Source: Paraconiothyrium sp. Pb-2020
Lineage: Eukaryota > Ascomycota > Dothideomycetes > Pleosporales > Didymosphaeriaceae
Assembly: GCA_022419385.1 (NCBI GenBank)
Contig: JAJUBI010000008.1
Span: 1,798,001-1,862,000, forward strand
Direction of reading: 5' to 3'
DNA: 64,000 bases
The notes under the pieces: generated by a model
What the model saw: the letters and a program-made list of their open reading frames with translations, nothing else
What the model was told of the DNA's origin: nothing
Databases searched by the model: none
Program-made: the position numbers and the translations under genes
Shown here: piece by piece, positions 23,774-35,532 of the stretch
Layout: every line of letters begins with the position of its first letter
Numbering within the stretch: position 1 is the first letter of the stretch

Positions 23774-26700
23774 CTACGCCACCGTAACAAAGAAATTGGA
23801 CTCCCCATCCTTCCTCTTCACTTCCGCCCTCTTGACCAAATCATCTCCAACCGCTAAGCGCAACCTCTCCACCGTGGCAGGACTATCCAGTTTCCATGCA
23901 TCCTTATCCACACCACCCAGAATATTTTGCCCATTCATCTTCCTTGCCGCCTTGATTGCCTCCCTCAATGCGAAGAAGACCGTGCAGCCCAGAAACAATG
24001 GAGGCTCACCTATGCCCTTGCTGCTTTGTACACTGCGCAGGTGGTTCCACGACAGTGGCTTTCCATCATTATCTGTCCGCAGCATGCTCACATTGAAGAC
24101 CTGTGGTATGTCGCTGAATCCAGGAATCTTGTATGTGCCTGGGCCCTTCGTAAAGAGCTCACCGTTGCGCGTCCAGAGGGATTCTTCCATGGTGAAGAGG
24201 CCTTGACCTTGGACAAAGGCACCTTCTATCTGGCCGTAATCGATCGCGGGATTGATGGAGTTCCCAACGTCCTGCGTAGAGTTAGCGTAAAGCGTAAGTA
24301 TCATGCGAAGAACGAGAGGGCTTGCCATCATCAAGTCGGTCCTTAAAACGGTTGAGTCTCCGGTCAGCAAGTCAACCTCGACTTCCGAGCAGCCCGCGCC
24401 CTGCGTGAAGTAGTAGTACATGGGCTTGACAGTGTTAATGTCGAAGTCACCCCATTTGTAGCCAATGCGCGGCATCTTCCAAAAGCCATTAGCTGCAAGA
24501 TTGACTCGGTCTAGGTAGGCTGCGTGGACGATCTCTTTGAGTGGCGTGTCCTTGCCTAGCTTCTCGCGGTACGGTTTTAGCCGTTCGTTAAGTTGATCGC
24601 ATGCGTTCTTGACAGCCATGCCGTTCAAGTCGGACCCTGAAGAGGCAGCTGTGGGTGAAGCATTTGCGATCTGATACGTCGAGCTGTCCTGTGTGAAAAT
24701 CGCATCAAGAGGTGTACCAAGTTCCTGCGCAGCAATCTGACACATTTTCGTGTACAGGCCCTGACCCATCTCGGTTCCACCATGGTGCAGTAGTACGCTT
24801 CCATCATGATAGATCTTGATATATGCACCAGCCTGATTGAGATGCAATGCCGTGGCAAAGCTGAGACCGAACTTGGTAGGGACAAGGCATATGCCGCGTT
24901 TCCTCCAGCGGTTCTTTGCGTTGAATTTCTCGACTAGCTTCTTTCGCTTCTCGTACTCGGCAGAGCGTCGTAACTGCTCGAGGAGCAATGGCACATGCCA
25001 ATCTTCGTCGATGTGTTGTAGGAATGGAGTGTGCTCTCCGATCTTGTACAGATTTTTCAGCCGCAGTTCGTCGACATCCATTCCTAGGCCTTCGGCAATA
25101 TTGTACATGATCGTCTCAGAGAAGTACATGCCCTGCGGCGCACCGAAGCCACGGTAGGCAGTGTTGCTGTGAAAATTCGTCTTGCAAACATGACCTCGAA
25201 GGAACACATTTGGACACTCGTAGGAATTGTCGAAGTGAGTAAGGCATCGGTCCATGACAGCGCCGGACATGTCTTGTGAGAAGCCCGCATTGTCGTATAC
25301 ATCTGCATCCATAGCCAGCAGCATTCCCTCCTTCGAAACACCAACTTTCCAACGGGCTTGGACGGGATGTCTCTGTCCGCTGAGAAGCATGTCTTCGTCC
25401 CTGTTGAGCATCAACCGCACCGGCCGTTTCTCCTTTTTCGCTGCGATGGCGAGGTAGCAGGCGAAAGGAACACTGCGCGATTCCTTACCACCAAAACCTC
25501 CGCCCATACGCTTTACCCGTACATTGATGCGGTTACTGGGTACACCGGTAACGGCGGACACGAATTCTTGCGTCTCCATAGTATTTTGCGTTGATGACCA
25601 AACCTCCATGCAGCCGTCTTCACCAGAAGGAACCACAAGCGCAGCGTTAGTCTCTAGATAAAAGTGTTCCTACCCTCCAGTTAGTTCTAACTTTTAGACA
25701 GAGCCACGCAAACGTACCTGTCCTCCCATGCGGGTCTGTCCTTCGAAAACCCTGTCGCACTTCGCGAAAGCTTCATCCATCTTATGTTGGAGGGCGAGGC
25801 CTTTCCTTAGAACCTTGCCATGCGCGAAGTAGCTGTTTGCTTCGATGGCTTCATCAATGGTCAAGATCGCTGGTAAGGGCTCATACTCTACCTTGACCGC
25901 TTTTGCGGCGGCTTGGGCTTCGAGTGCAGTTTCCGCATACACCATGCCAATGACCTGGCCGTGATGTCTGACTTCTCCGTCAGCGAAGAATGGCTCGTCC
26001 TTCTTGATGGACCCCCAGATGTTCTCATCTTTGGGAAGGCAGTTCTTATCGAGGTATCCAACTACACCGGGGATAGCGAGAGCGGGCTCCCAGTCAACAC
26101 TGATAAGCCTCGCATGCGCCTTTGAGGAGAGGACCAAGCCCCCGTAGAGCTCGCGATCGAGGCGAGGCATATCGTCGATGTACTCTGCCTCTCCAGTACA
26201 CTGCTTGAGTGCAGAGAGATGTGCGATCTGCTTGCCCACGATGCGTTGTTCATATGGGTTCACATCGTCTCTCGCGCCGGTTGAGATTGCACGTTGAATC
26301 TCGTCTATGACCTCTGTATCAACATCGCCAAGCCCAAGTTCAGCAGCAGACTCGTGCCAAAACCGGAAGAATAGCGACAGCGTCAATGTTTTACGATAGT
26401 CGGCCATGCCTCCAGGAACACTATATGGAAGGTTGTAGTCTTCGAGTAGACTAGCCAAGGCAATGTCCAATGTTTCTGAATGGAACCAACGCTTGCCTCG
26501 TAACGCTTCCTGGGTCTTTGGGGAGTCTCTGGTCGTGGGAGCCATACCGCCATACACAATTGAAACTTCTTTGACGTTATCATCGCTATCGAGCTGTACT
26601 CGGAAAGCAGCTGTCACGATCGCAATATCGTCGTCCTTCCTCTTGGCTTGCTTGTACGCTTTTAATACCTCTCGCGCACCGGGTGCGGGTAACGGAATCC

Positions 26701-28372
26701 GGATACGACTCAGAGCCGCATCCGGTGGTAGAGAAGTGGTACGATATGCGACGAAGAACTTGTTCATTGGCAATTCAATGGTTCCTTGTGTCTTATTGAC
26801 AGCTTCCAGCATCGCACCACCAGCTAGGAGTACAGGATTTGCGTCCGAAATAGGTGAGGCAGTCGCAATGTTGCCAGCGAGCGAAGCAACATTTCGAATT
26901 TGTCGTCCAGCGAAGTAACGAAGCTGCTTGCGCAAAGCTTCAAGAACCATTGCACGTTTTCCCAGCTTAGCATAGACCTCCTTGCAGATCGCTTCAAGTT
27001 CAGTGAGTGGAGTATTGGCAGACACTACCAGCTCTTTGGCGGTTTCAAGCTCAGCCTCGGGTGGAAGCTTCGTATACCTCAATTCAGGGATGTCCGAAAC
27101 GTAGACGGACACCGCAAAATCGGAGTTCTTGAAGCGCACTTCCACTTGGACTTCGCTAGCACCACCAACTAACTTTGCTGACGGGTAAGCATCCTTCAGT
27201 TCCAATAGTTGGTCAAGGTTTGTTGGTCTGAACCATATCTTCTTGTCGTTACCGTAGCATAGAGGTCGTGGCTCGTATTTCCAGAGAGCTGAAGGGAAGA
27301 TCAATTCGGTATCGGGAACATATTCCTGGAATTGCACTACCGGAATTCCTTTCTTAGTACTCGATATTTCAGTCTCAAGAGAAGTCGCGGTCTTTATTTC
27401 TTTGGCCGCACTCATCTTCTCTTTGCTCTTCAACGGCTTCGCATAGGTAGCTCCACTGACAGCAGGATCATGCTCTGGATTTTCTGTGACACTCACGATC
27501 GCAGGAATGTGCTCCTCTACGGGCGAATCTACTGGCTCTGTGGGTGGTGTCGATGCTTGAGATTTACTTTCGTTCGAGCTGCTATCGGAAGGCACGGTAG
27601 GCTGATCGCGGCAGCAACCTCCCGGTCTTCCACAAGATCCCTTCGACGGCCCACCACAACCGTTCCGCACTAGTTCAGCAACCTCCTTTTCGGTCTTTCC
27701 ATCGTCAGCATTCGTAGTGCTGGGTTCTTCGCTGATTTGGCCCTGGAGATCTTCGACGATGAAAGTTTTCGCTGCATTCAAGATCGGTTTGTAGCCTGTG
27801 CATCGGCATAAGTTGCCATCGAGATGACCCTCCATCTCGATGTCCCGCTCACTGAGCTTGAACCTCTTTGTCTCCGGATCGTACGAGTTCCTGACCATGG
27901 CATACAGACTCATGACTATGCCAGGCGTGCAGAATCCGCATTGGCTACCATGCATCTTCGCGATCCGTTCTTGCAATGGATGGGGCTTTTCTACACTCCC
28001 GATCCCTTCGACGGTGATGACATGCTTGCCGTCGATACCCACCAGTGGAAACAAGCAGGCGTTGACGGCCAGGTGCTTTATCCTTCTTCTTTCTGACGAA
28101 GCATCTGGGACCTGCAACACAACTGTACACGCCCCGCATCCTCCCTCGCCGCAACCTAGCTTTGTGCCCTTGAGATTGGGTTGAGCGCGGATATAGTCTA
28201 ACAGAGTCCAGTGAGGATTTGCATTGCTGATAATTGTCTTCTTTCCATTGACATAGCAATGGATGTCCGGCGATTCGTATGTTGACTGAATCAACGGTGT
28301 GAGCGCTTCGGCGGCAGAAGCGGCGCGCGGCGGATGAGCAGCTGTCTTGGGTGGCGTTGGCAGAGCCATCAT
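23774..28372 (-). CDS. hxnS: Molybdenum hydroxylase (xanthine dehydrogenase family), HxnS-like
   Basis: Two exons, 25718-28372 and 23774-25669, with a 48-nt intron, give 1516 residues. The start is the ATG at 28372; upstream in-frame codons lack ATG. Domain order is 2Fe-2S (Cys74, 79, 82), 2Fe-2S (Cys145, 148, 189, 191), FAD domain (AKLVGGASEVQVEVRFK) and the molybdopterin domains. Residues matching the bovine active site are kept: Glu in GGFGGKESRS, Arg in NTAYRGFGAPQG, Phe in PTKFGLSF and the catalytic Glu in GIGEPPLF. An extra Cys-rich linker (Cys239, 247, 253, 254) plus a Ser/Thr/Pro-rich stretch sits between the Fe-S and FAD domains and accounts for the length. Motifs alone would allow ordinary xanthine dehydrogenase (HxA). 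The neighbours (regulator, OYE, FMO, imidase, amidase) favour nicotinate hydroxylase HxnS, which makes 6-hydroxynicotinate. Confidence 0.88.
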
Positions 28373-29099
28373 CGATGAAACCCCTTGAATTGACTTGTTA
28401 CTCAAAGCCGAGCTCAGAACGGGCGACTCAAGCCTTGAATGCTGACCAGAAGGGAGCCGAGCGGTTCACCAACCATGACCGCCACGTACAGCTCTTCAAA
28501 TGGTGAATGTCAGCTTGCGCCTATACCCGGCTCACGTATAGCGTTGAAGTCATTGGCCGGAACCATTGGCTCGTTTGCTCGCAACGCCGTCTAAGTCCTA
28601 CCCCACCTCGGCCCGCCACTCCACCATTGTTGGTACCTATCAACCACCCCACTCTTGTCCCTTGCTACACCATGTTACACCTGATGCATTCCACTTAGCG
28701 TGCCATCTAGACCCCCAAATTGCGGCAGGGCAATGACAATCAAGGTTATGGGAGAGCCTCGCGAACTAAATTGACCAGTGTTGTCCTAGATAGGCACTAT
28801 GCGCGGTACGTAAGTTATCTATTCTATGTTTATGTCTAGCTATTGCACTACTTTCCAAGTACGTCGTCGTCACTGAAGTAATCCCACGAGTCCGTTAGCA
28901 TACGGAAGTACGTGCAGGAGATCCTCGGTGCCTTTCCGCGTTTACAATAGCCGGCTCCACATGATGCGCCATCTGAAAGGGTGAATGTTTCCTACTCATC
29001 CCCCATTCCTGCCACACCACTCCCGAACATGGGATTGGGGCATGCGTGTCGCACGATGACCACGTTAGCGCAGGTACAATATAGACCCTCGGCTCGATA
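28373..29099. promoter_or_regulatory. Divergent hxnS-hxnT promoter
   Basis: About 730 bp separate the divergent hxnS and hxnT starts. On the hxnS coding strand, two CCAAT boxes lie about 180-195 nt upstream of the ATG (attgg on the plus strand at 28552-28556 and 28565-28569). GATA-type sites suitable for the nitrogen regulator AreA are seen at 28788-28793 (agatag, inside the palindrome cctagatagg) and 28815-28820 (ttatct). The sites are read directly; their use is inferred from the known nitrogen control of hxn genes. Confidence 0.45.
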
Positions 29100-30551
29100 A
29101 TGCTAACTTTTCTTTCTTTCAAACATTTGTGTTCCGAACCGTCGTGTTTAACTTCCGAGACATTCTTTAGACGGTTCCAATCTACTCTCGCACAGATCGC
29201 CAATATGCCTAAGGCAGATACCCCACCAGGCTTCAGACCCCTCAAGGACACGAGCTTGTTCACGCCTTTCAAGCTGGGCCCGATTACACTTGAACATAGG
29301 ATAGTACAGGCGCCTTTAACGCGTATGCGCTCGACCAAAGAAGGCGATGGCATCACAGTACCAAACGAGTTGGTGAAAGAATACTATAGCCAGAGGGCGA
29401 CCAAAGGTGGCTTACAATTAACCGAGGCCACCGACATCTTCAGATATGTAAAGCTAGAAACCCAACCATAAGACTGTGGTGACTGCTAACAATGTAGGCC
29501 GGAAATTATCCCGGTGCACCGGGATGCTTCACGGATTCGCAAGTCACCGCCTGGAAAAAGGTCACTGACGCCGTGCACGCAAAGGGTGGCTATATCTTCT
29601 CTCAGCTTTGGCACACCGGTCGCGCTTCACCACCCTCCTTCCGTAATGGTCAGCAGACCGTAAGCTCTGGCACAGTTCCCATGACCGGTAATTGGCTCGA
29701 TGGCGTTTCCTGCGAGGATAATCCACCACGAGCGTTAAGCGTCGACGAACTTCACGATATCACAAGGAAGTGGGGAGAGGCAGCAAAGAAAGCGCGCGAG
29801 GCCGGCTTCGATGGCATCGAAATTCACGGCGCCAATGGATACTTGCTCGAGCAGTTCCTGCACGACAACGTCAACAATAGAACCGACGAGTATGGCGGCT
29901 CTATCGAAAACCGGATCAGGTTCCCTCTCGAGGTTATTAAGGAGTGCTGCAAGGCCATTGGTGCTGACCGTGTCGGTATCCGGTTATCACCGTACAATTA
30001 CTTCCAGGACACCAAGGACAGCAAGCCCAATGAGCATTGGGAGTACCTTTGTGAGCAGATTGCTGCTTTGCCCGAGAATGAGCGACCGGTCTATGTACAC
30101 ATGTGAGGCCATCAACTGTCCAATTATAGCTCCAATGCTAACAACAACCAGGGTCGAACCTCGCTTTGATGAAGTCCTCGATGAGCAGGCCAAACTTGAC
30201 GCTCTCTCTACCTACACTTCCAACCCTAACGAAGGCGTCGAAGCTGAAGCTACTATCAAACCGAAGACTAACAACCTCACCCGCTTCCGCGAGATTCTCA
30301 CGAAGGGTAACGTTAGGTTCATCGCAGCGGGTAACTTCAACCGCGATAACGCTGTGCCCAAACTCGACGCTGGCGATGCCGACCTCATCATCTTCGGTCG
30401 TCACTTCATCGCCAACCCCGATCTGCCCAAGCGATTAGCTGAGGGCCTGGAGCTCAATCCATATGACCGCACTACCTTCTACGGCGCCAACCCGCCGAGC
30501 AAGGGCTACACAGACTATCCCTTCTACGAGCAGGCAAAGACTACAGCATGA
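29100..30551 (+). CDS. hxnT: Old Yellow Enzyme family flavin oxidoreductase, HxnT-like
   Basis: Three exons: 29100-29447, 29498-30102 and 30152-30551. The introns are 50 and 49 nt with GCTAAC branch sites. From the first ATG the protein has 450 residues; from the ATG at 29205 (MPKADTPPGFRPLKD) it has 415, the normal length for the family. The extra 35 residues (FFRRFQSTLAQIAN) could be a mitochondrial presequence. FMN and substrate motifs of the OYE TIM barrel are present: VQAPLTRMRS, QLWHTGRASPP, and EIHGANGYLLEQFLHD followed by NRTDEYGGSIENR. Members reduce activated C=C bonds with NAD(P)H. In A. nidulans, HxnT is an OYE-type enzyme acting in the lower part of nicotinate breakdown. The divergent position to hxnS supports this assignment. 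Confidence 0.85.
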
Positions 30552-31051
30552 CAGCGGCCAACGCTATAGGGTGCGCATACATGTGCTCATTTACATTGTC
30601 GGCGTTGGAGCGGAGTATGAATAGCATAGAAATCTACACACATCGTGGAGAGCTCCTAAAGGGTCAAATAAAATCACTTGATGAATGTACAGTCGTAGAT
30701 TTACCCGTCTAGTCTTTCCTTCTTCCCTCAACGTAAACCAATCCAATTTCCACATCACACACACTGCTAGTTCAGCACATAATGACCTGTCACAAACGTC
30801 AACTTTCCCCGCTTCTCCATAGTCCTCGTCACCACGTTTTCCACCTCTACCCTGAACATGATCCTCTCCAGCGCCGGCCGTCGATGCGGGTGACCTGTCC
30901 GTACGTGCGGATTTCAGTACGTTGTGTCTACGTATATGGTGTGGAAGCGAGCACGCACCTAGGGCGCGGATGCGATTTGGCTAAGGCAATTGCAAAATCA
31001 GGTGGTCGGGTGTTCCCAGCTTTTCATAGAGGAAGACGACTACGGCTGAGG
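30552..31051. other. hxnT 3' flank and 5' side of next gene
   Basis: The left part is the hxnT 3' end. An in-frame extension of the following gene reaches back to 30782, but it lacks convincing protein character, so part of its 5' end or another exon may lie here. Confidence 0.4.
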
Positions 31052-31819
31052 ATGATCGATATAGGCAGAATTGTGATTGAGAAAGCTAGAGATTACAATG
31101 TCGTCGACATTACACAGAGTTGGGAAACTTGCTTCTATCCGGGGCAGAGAGTCGCGATGAGCATGGATTTGGGGAAGAAAGAGCAAACATCCTCGAACGG
31201 CGCGAACCGATCGCGAGAAAGACGTGTGGAGCGAAACTCGATAGGAGATGAACACGCTTCGGTGCACAAGTTCCGACGGTTGCGAATTCGAACTAGCGGT
31301 TTTGGATGGGACTGGGAAATGACCGAGACATATAGGCTGAGGCAAGCCTCACTTGAAGAGTTCCTACGAGACGGATTTGGCAACTATGAGTTCTATATTC
31401 AGGTAGAGCGCTCCTGTTTTACAACGAGCCTCTATACTTACGTCTCAAACAGGTAGTGAACGGCCAATACAAATTTTGGGCCCCAAGGAAACTGACCAGA
31501 GTATGTTATTAGTTCAAAAGTTTGAAGGGTTCGTGTCGTCACTAAATCGCTTTCATAGGGGGAACGAACCGAATTATTGTCGGTTTGGAGGGGTATTCCT
31601 CAAGAATCTGCGCAGCTCCTGACGCAAGACCTTGCGCTTACGACCGCGTTTTACCTTGTCTACAGTAAGTCGAACTATGGCTCTCGCAGCACGTTTCGTG
31701 CGTGCCTCCGCAAGGCCCTCATAGCTAGTTACGAGTACATTCAAGAGCGCTCCGCGCCTGCAAGCTGCCAGAAGCGCGTTGTTGCTCTACGACTACGAGC
31801 TGGCGCGGAATCGGCCTAG
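31052..31819 (+). CDS. Uncharacterised protein, weak ubiquitin-like fold signature
   Basis: Three exons can be joined in phase: up to 31402, 31453-31500 and 31560-31819. The junction sequences read FYIQ then VVNGQYKFWAPRKLTR then GERTELLSVWRG. The start is unsure: ATG at 31052 (MIDIGRIVIEKARDYN) or an upstream one as far as 30782. The stretch IVIEKARDYNVVDITQSWET followed by CFYPGQRVAMSM resembles the end of the ubiquitin-like domain common in large fungal orphan families, but the first half of that domain is not visible. The C-terminal half is helical and charged with no known motif. It separates hxnT from hxnX and has no obvious place in nicotinate metabolism. Confidence 0.42.
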
Positions 31820-31964
31820 CGTAGAATATTCCCACTAAATCATGTCCTGTGTGCTCGTTCGGCGAACATCCGCGATAATCTCCAAGATACGATAAGATAG
31901 GATAGACTCGAATGCTTCCCAGAGCAAATATCTAAAAGTTACATATTTCCATTCCCACGTATGA

Positions 31965-33692
31965 TCAAGTCACCAGTCCATCAATGTTTACAAAAAGGCA
32001 TATCTGATCTCTGTGTATTCCTGGCTCGATAGATACTCTGGAAAGTTCCGTTGTAGGCACTATGCGAAATGTCTTGACCCGGCCTAGGTCCTTGACAGAA
32101 TGGTTCATCTCGATCGCTTTTCTCCATGCATCCACGGAGTCAACCTTCGGCCACTGTTTCCCTATGATAACGTCGCACCAATATCTTACACGAGGGAAGC
32201 GAGCAAATTTCAGCAAGACCTGAACGTTCGATACATTGGTGGCTTGATAGTTGTCGTAAAGAGAAACCAAGGCGAAGAAGTCTTCATTGTGATTTGGAAT
32301 CATAATCTCCTTCTGTTCCGGAATAGACCCTGGCGGCCATACTGTTATTGCTCTTATATGGGGTACACCAGCCGCGGGCCTGAGTACAAATTGGGTGAAT
32401 TCAGTGGTCTTAAAATTCAATGGAATGATTGGTTGTTGACGAACACATATTGTCTCGGGATCGAATCTTAGAGTGATGTGTTGCACTTGGCGTTGAGCGC
32501 TCTCGGAAATACCCATGACTCTGACGTACTGCTTGTGGTGGCCATTGTTGGGTTCATCCAATTGCTTCAAGAACATATAAAATCGGTATTTGAATTTGTG
32601 ATGAATATCGCCGAATGAGAACTTGGTCCTTTTTGCGGAGCCGAGTATTGCCACGTAGTAAACTTCGCCGGAGGGAAGTAAAAGAGGAGCTATTTCCAAG
32701 TCAATCCTGACCCCCTCTTTTGCTTCATAGGTGAAGTGACTTCTCTCGATATGAAGGCTCAATCTTGAGGAGAATGCTTCAGGGCTTCTGGCTAAGAGGC
32801 CACAATAGATGGAAGGAAGTTTAGGTGAACATGGCGGCTCCCAAGCAAAGATGGTATGGTCATCAGAGTTCTGGGGATCTCATGTTGAAGTCTTAGGAAA
32901 GCATGTTGGCCTTCTCCGTATAGCATGGGCATATGTACCTGAAATAGACCAAGAAGACAATAAGCCATGTCCTCGGTTCGCGTTTTGTTCTTCGTTTCGC
33001 TGCCCAAGACATCTTTTGTGCAACAGACGCGCGGTGAAGTTGATCAGTAGTCAGGACGTAAGCGGGATATTTGTTGCAATGCTTATAGCAGCAGCAGCTA
33101 CGAACTTCGTGGTCATGAATTTCCAGTACTTGTTGTAGAAAGTCAGTTTGGCCGGAGCAATCAATTCTTGCAAAGTCCAACCGCGAGCGATCCATCTGGA
33201 GCTCTTGAGACAGGCCGCGAAACGCGTTATATCTTCCTGTGAGAGTTCCCAAGTTCCTTCCAAAAAAGATGCATCAACATCTTCCAGGTAGACCATACAT
33301 AAAGCCGACTTCTTATACCAGCTGTACATTGAATTGATGGCCTCTTGAAGCTCACTACTGCTACTCTTGTCGATACAACATGTATCGATCCAGAAATACT
33401 CGAATCCTCTGCTGAAGGCAAGATCGGCAGTTTTTCGTATCTTTTCGTAGCCTCCGAGTTTCTCTGGATCACGATTGGGCGGAAATAACAGCCTGGCGGC
33501 GGCATCGAATGCGAGCATAAACTCTCGACTGCTCCGCAAATCTTCCGGAAGTGACTTTCTCTTCTGTATGAAGCGCATATCTTCGAACGTAACCTCTTCG
33601 TCGCTCCAAGTATGGCTGAGAATCGCATAAGGCGGGGTTGCATCGTCGTAGAAGGTAGCAAACTCGAGAGTTGCCGAATGGAGAAGGCGCAT
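31965..33692 (-). pseudogene. HET domain gene broken by three frameshifts
   Basis: Reading from the ATG at 33692, the product opens like HET-E-type proteins (MRLLHSATLEFATFY, AILSHTWSDEEVTFEDM, FEYFWIDTCCIDKSSSSELQ, ARGWTLQELIAP). The conserved sequence then moves to another frame three times. At about 33064-33066 the frame leaves after ATNIP and resumes with AYVLTTDQLHRASVAQKMSW. At about 32983-32986 it shifts before TRTEDMAYCLLGLF. At about 32873-32876 it shifts again before NSDDHTIFAWEPP, after which the last frame is open to 31965. Each step equals one missing base, in short runs of C, A and C on the coding strand. No GT-AG intron of suitable length restores the frame, because the conserved stretches are contiguous. 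It is most likely a decayed incompatibility gene, inserted between hxnT and hxnX. Confidence 0.8.
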
Positions 33693-33991
33693 CTTGACGG
33701 CTGCAAGTTTGGCCCAGGTTGAGGACAACGCTGAATCGTTGAGCTCAGTAGGTGCTCATCTGGCCCGCAAACAATCAAAAGTGAGAAAAGTGTTGTAAGA
33801 GTGTAGGTCGGCAGGGAGTGGGAAGGCTGAAGTTCGCTCCAACGCCGAACGTCAGTCCCCACCAGACAGGAACATTTTCAGGAAGAGGAAGGAACTCGGT
33901 CCCTGAAAATACATGACATTCGCATTTGTACAACCAGTCGCATCTAAACTCCATCCCATGCAAATCGCGCACATGTACGCAACCCAGCCTC

Positions 33992-35532
33992 CTACAACTG
34001 CGCCCTTACCTCTGCACTCGCCCTGCCTCTCGACCCCACACTCGCAGCCTCGCTCTCCACCTCAGCCCACCGCAACTCAACGTCCGGCTCGCACTGATAT
34101 GTGAGTAGCCACTTGCCCACGCCATGCCATCGCCACGGGAACGGATCTGAATTATCCTTCAAGCCCTTCTCCTGCAGTTCCTGCTCGCTTGCCGGCATCC
34201 CCCTGCCATTAAAAACGGAGAACTCCTTCAGAAGGCGGTCGCGCTCCTGCTGCTCGGGGCCGTCATGTACGTGGTATAGGTGCTGCTGCAAGTTTCCGCG
34301 CGCCACGACCTTCTCGGTGCGCTCGCGTCGACATCGTTCGTACACTTTGAGCGCCTTCTTCTTCTCAGCATCGGACTTCCCAGAGAGACGGCCCAGGCAG
34401 AGACCTAGGACATGGCCATCCTCGAGGGACATCCCGGCGCCGGACGCAAGGTAGGGTAGCGTCGCGTGCGCAGCGTCACCCAGGATGGTAAAAGCACCGC
34501 TTTCGTGGGACCAGGTCGGATTGAGATTTGGCCGGATGCAAAGGCGCCACTTGAAGACGGACTCGCAGAGGGCGAGCAGCTTCGGGATACGCGGGTCCCA
34601 GTCTTTGTAGAGAGCGCACATTTCTTCGACGTTGCCGGCGACTGTATTGGCACCAGCTGGCATATCATCGGGGACAAGTAGAACCATATTGAAAAGCTTT
34701 CCGCCGCGGAGGACGTAGTTGACTGTCCAAATCAGCGTCTGCTATCTATGAAGCTTGAGAACGGACGTACCAGCATGTGCATCAGGGCCCATCCAGTAGT
34801 TGACCTGCGGATTCTCGATGAACGATCTTAATTCAGGATCCTTCATCATATCCTCAGTCTTGAGCAGTAACCGATACGCAAGATCGCCCGTGAGAACCGG
34901 AGGATCTGTACGACCTAACAGAATTTCTCTACATCTGCTGTTAATTCCATCTGCGCCGACTATCAGATCTGCCTTCCTCTTGCTCCCATTCTCCAACACC
35001 GCAACCGCAATAGTACGCCCCTCTTCCGGGTACTCATACTCGATGTCTGCGACTTTTGAATTCGTCTCCATCGTCGCACCCAGCTCCGTCGCGCGGTTCA
35101 AAAGCTCAAGATGCAAATTCGCGCGATGGAAGTCCCAAAATGGCGTCCCCAACTCTTCCGCATACTCGTGGAAATCCATATGCGCCAGCTTTGCGCCCTT
35201 CCAGTGGAGGTAATTGCACTGCTTGGGCCGCGTCGCATGTTGGGTGAGCTGCCCTTCCATACCCCATGAGAAGAGCACACGTGATGAATTGGGCAGGACT
35301 TGGATTCCGGCACCAATCTCTCCTATCTCTGACGCGGCCTCGAGGATGTGGACGTTGTGCCCGGTGAGTGCAATGGAGATAGCGGCACCGAGGCCGCCGA
35401 GACCAGCCCCGACGATTATGACCTATAGTACTCAGCCACAGCGTCTTGCAGTAAATTAAGAAAGCTTACATCAAGCTTGTTGGCGGCGTCTCTGCGCTGT
35501 TGCTGTATGATCTCCAGCTTTGACCGACCCAT
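33992..35532 (-). CDS. hxnX: FAD-dependent monooxygenase, HxnX-like
   Basis: Three exons on the minus strand: 35470-35532, 34771-35422 and 33992-34722, giving 481 residues. The first exon codes only 21 residues and ends just before the FAD motif. Group A flavoprotein hydroxylase features are in order: GAGLGGLGAA with the Rossmann glycines, the DG motif DLIVGADGINSRCR, and the GD motif FTILGDAAHATLPYLASGAG. Salicylate hydroxylase-like enzymes and the 6-hydroxynicotinate 3-monooxygenases share this layout. In A. nidulans, HxnX converts 6-hydroxynicotinate to 2,5-dihydroxypyridine by decarboxylating hydroxylation. Location directly upstream of the hxnM- and hxnN-like genes, on the same strand, supports that role. 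Other aromatic acids cannot be excluded from sequence. Confidence 0.85.

Noticed and set aside
26463..26918. Long open frames antisense to the molybdenum hydroxylase gene (also within pirin and other genes)
   Set aside because: They are shadows of the coding strand, with no domain, no splice structure and no start context of their own.
32873..33066. Idea that the whole assembly has homopolymer deletion errors
   Set aside because: Other long genes here (molybdenum hydroxylase, both FAD hydroxylases, the transporters, Zn2Cys6 factor) read through without such shifts, so the HET frameshifts are more likely real, though resequencing should settle it.
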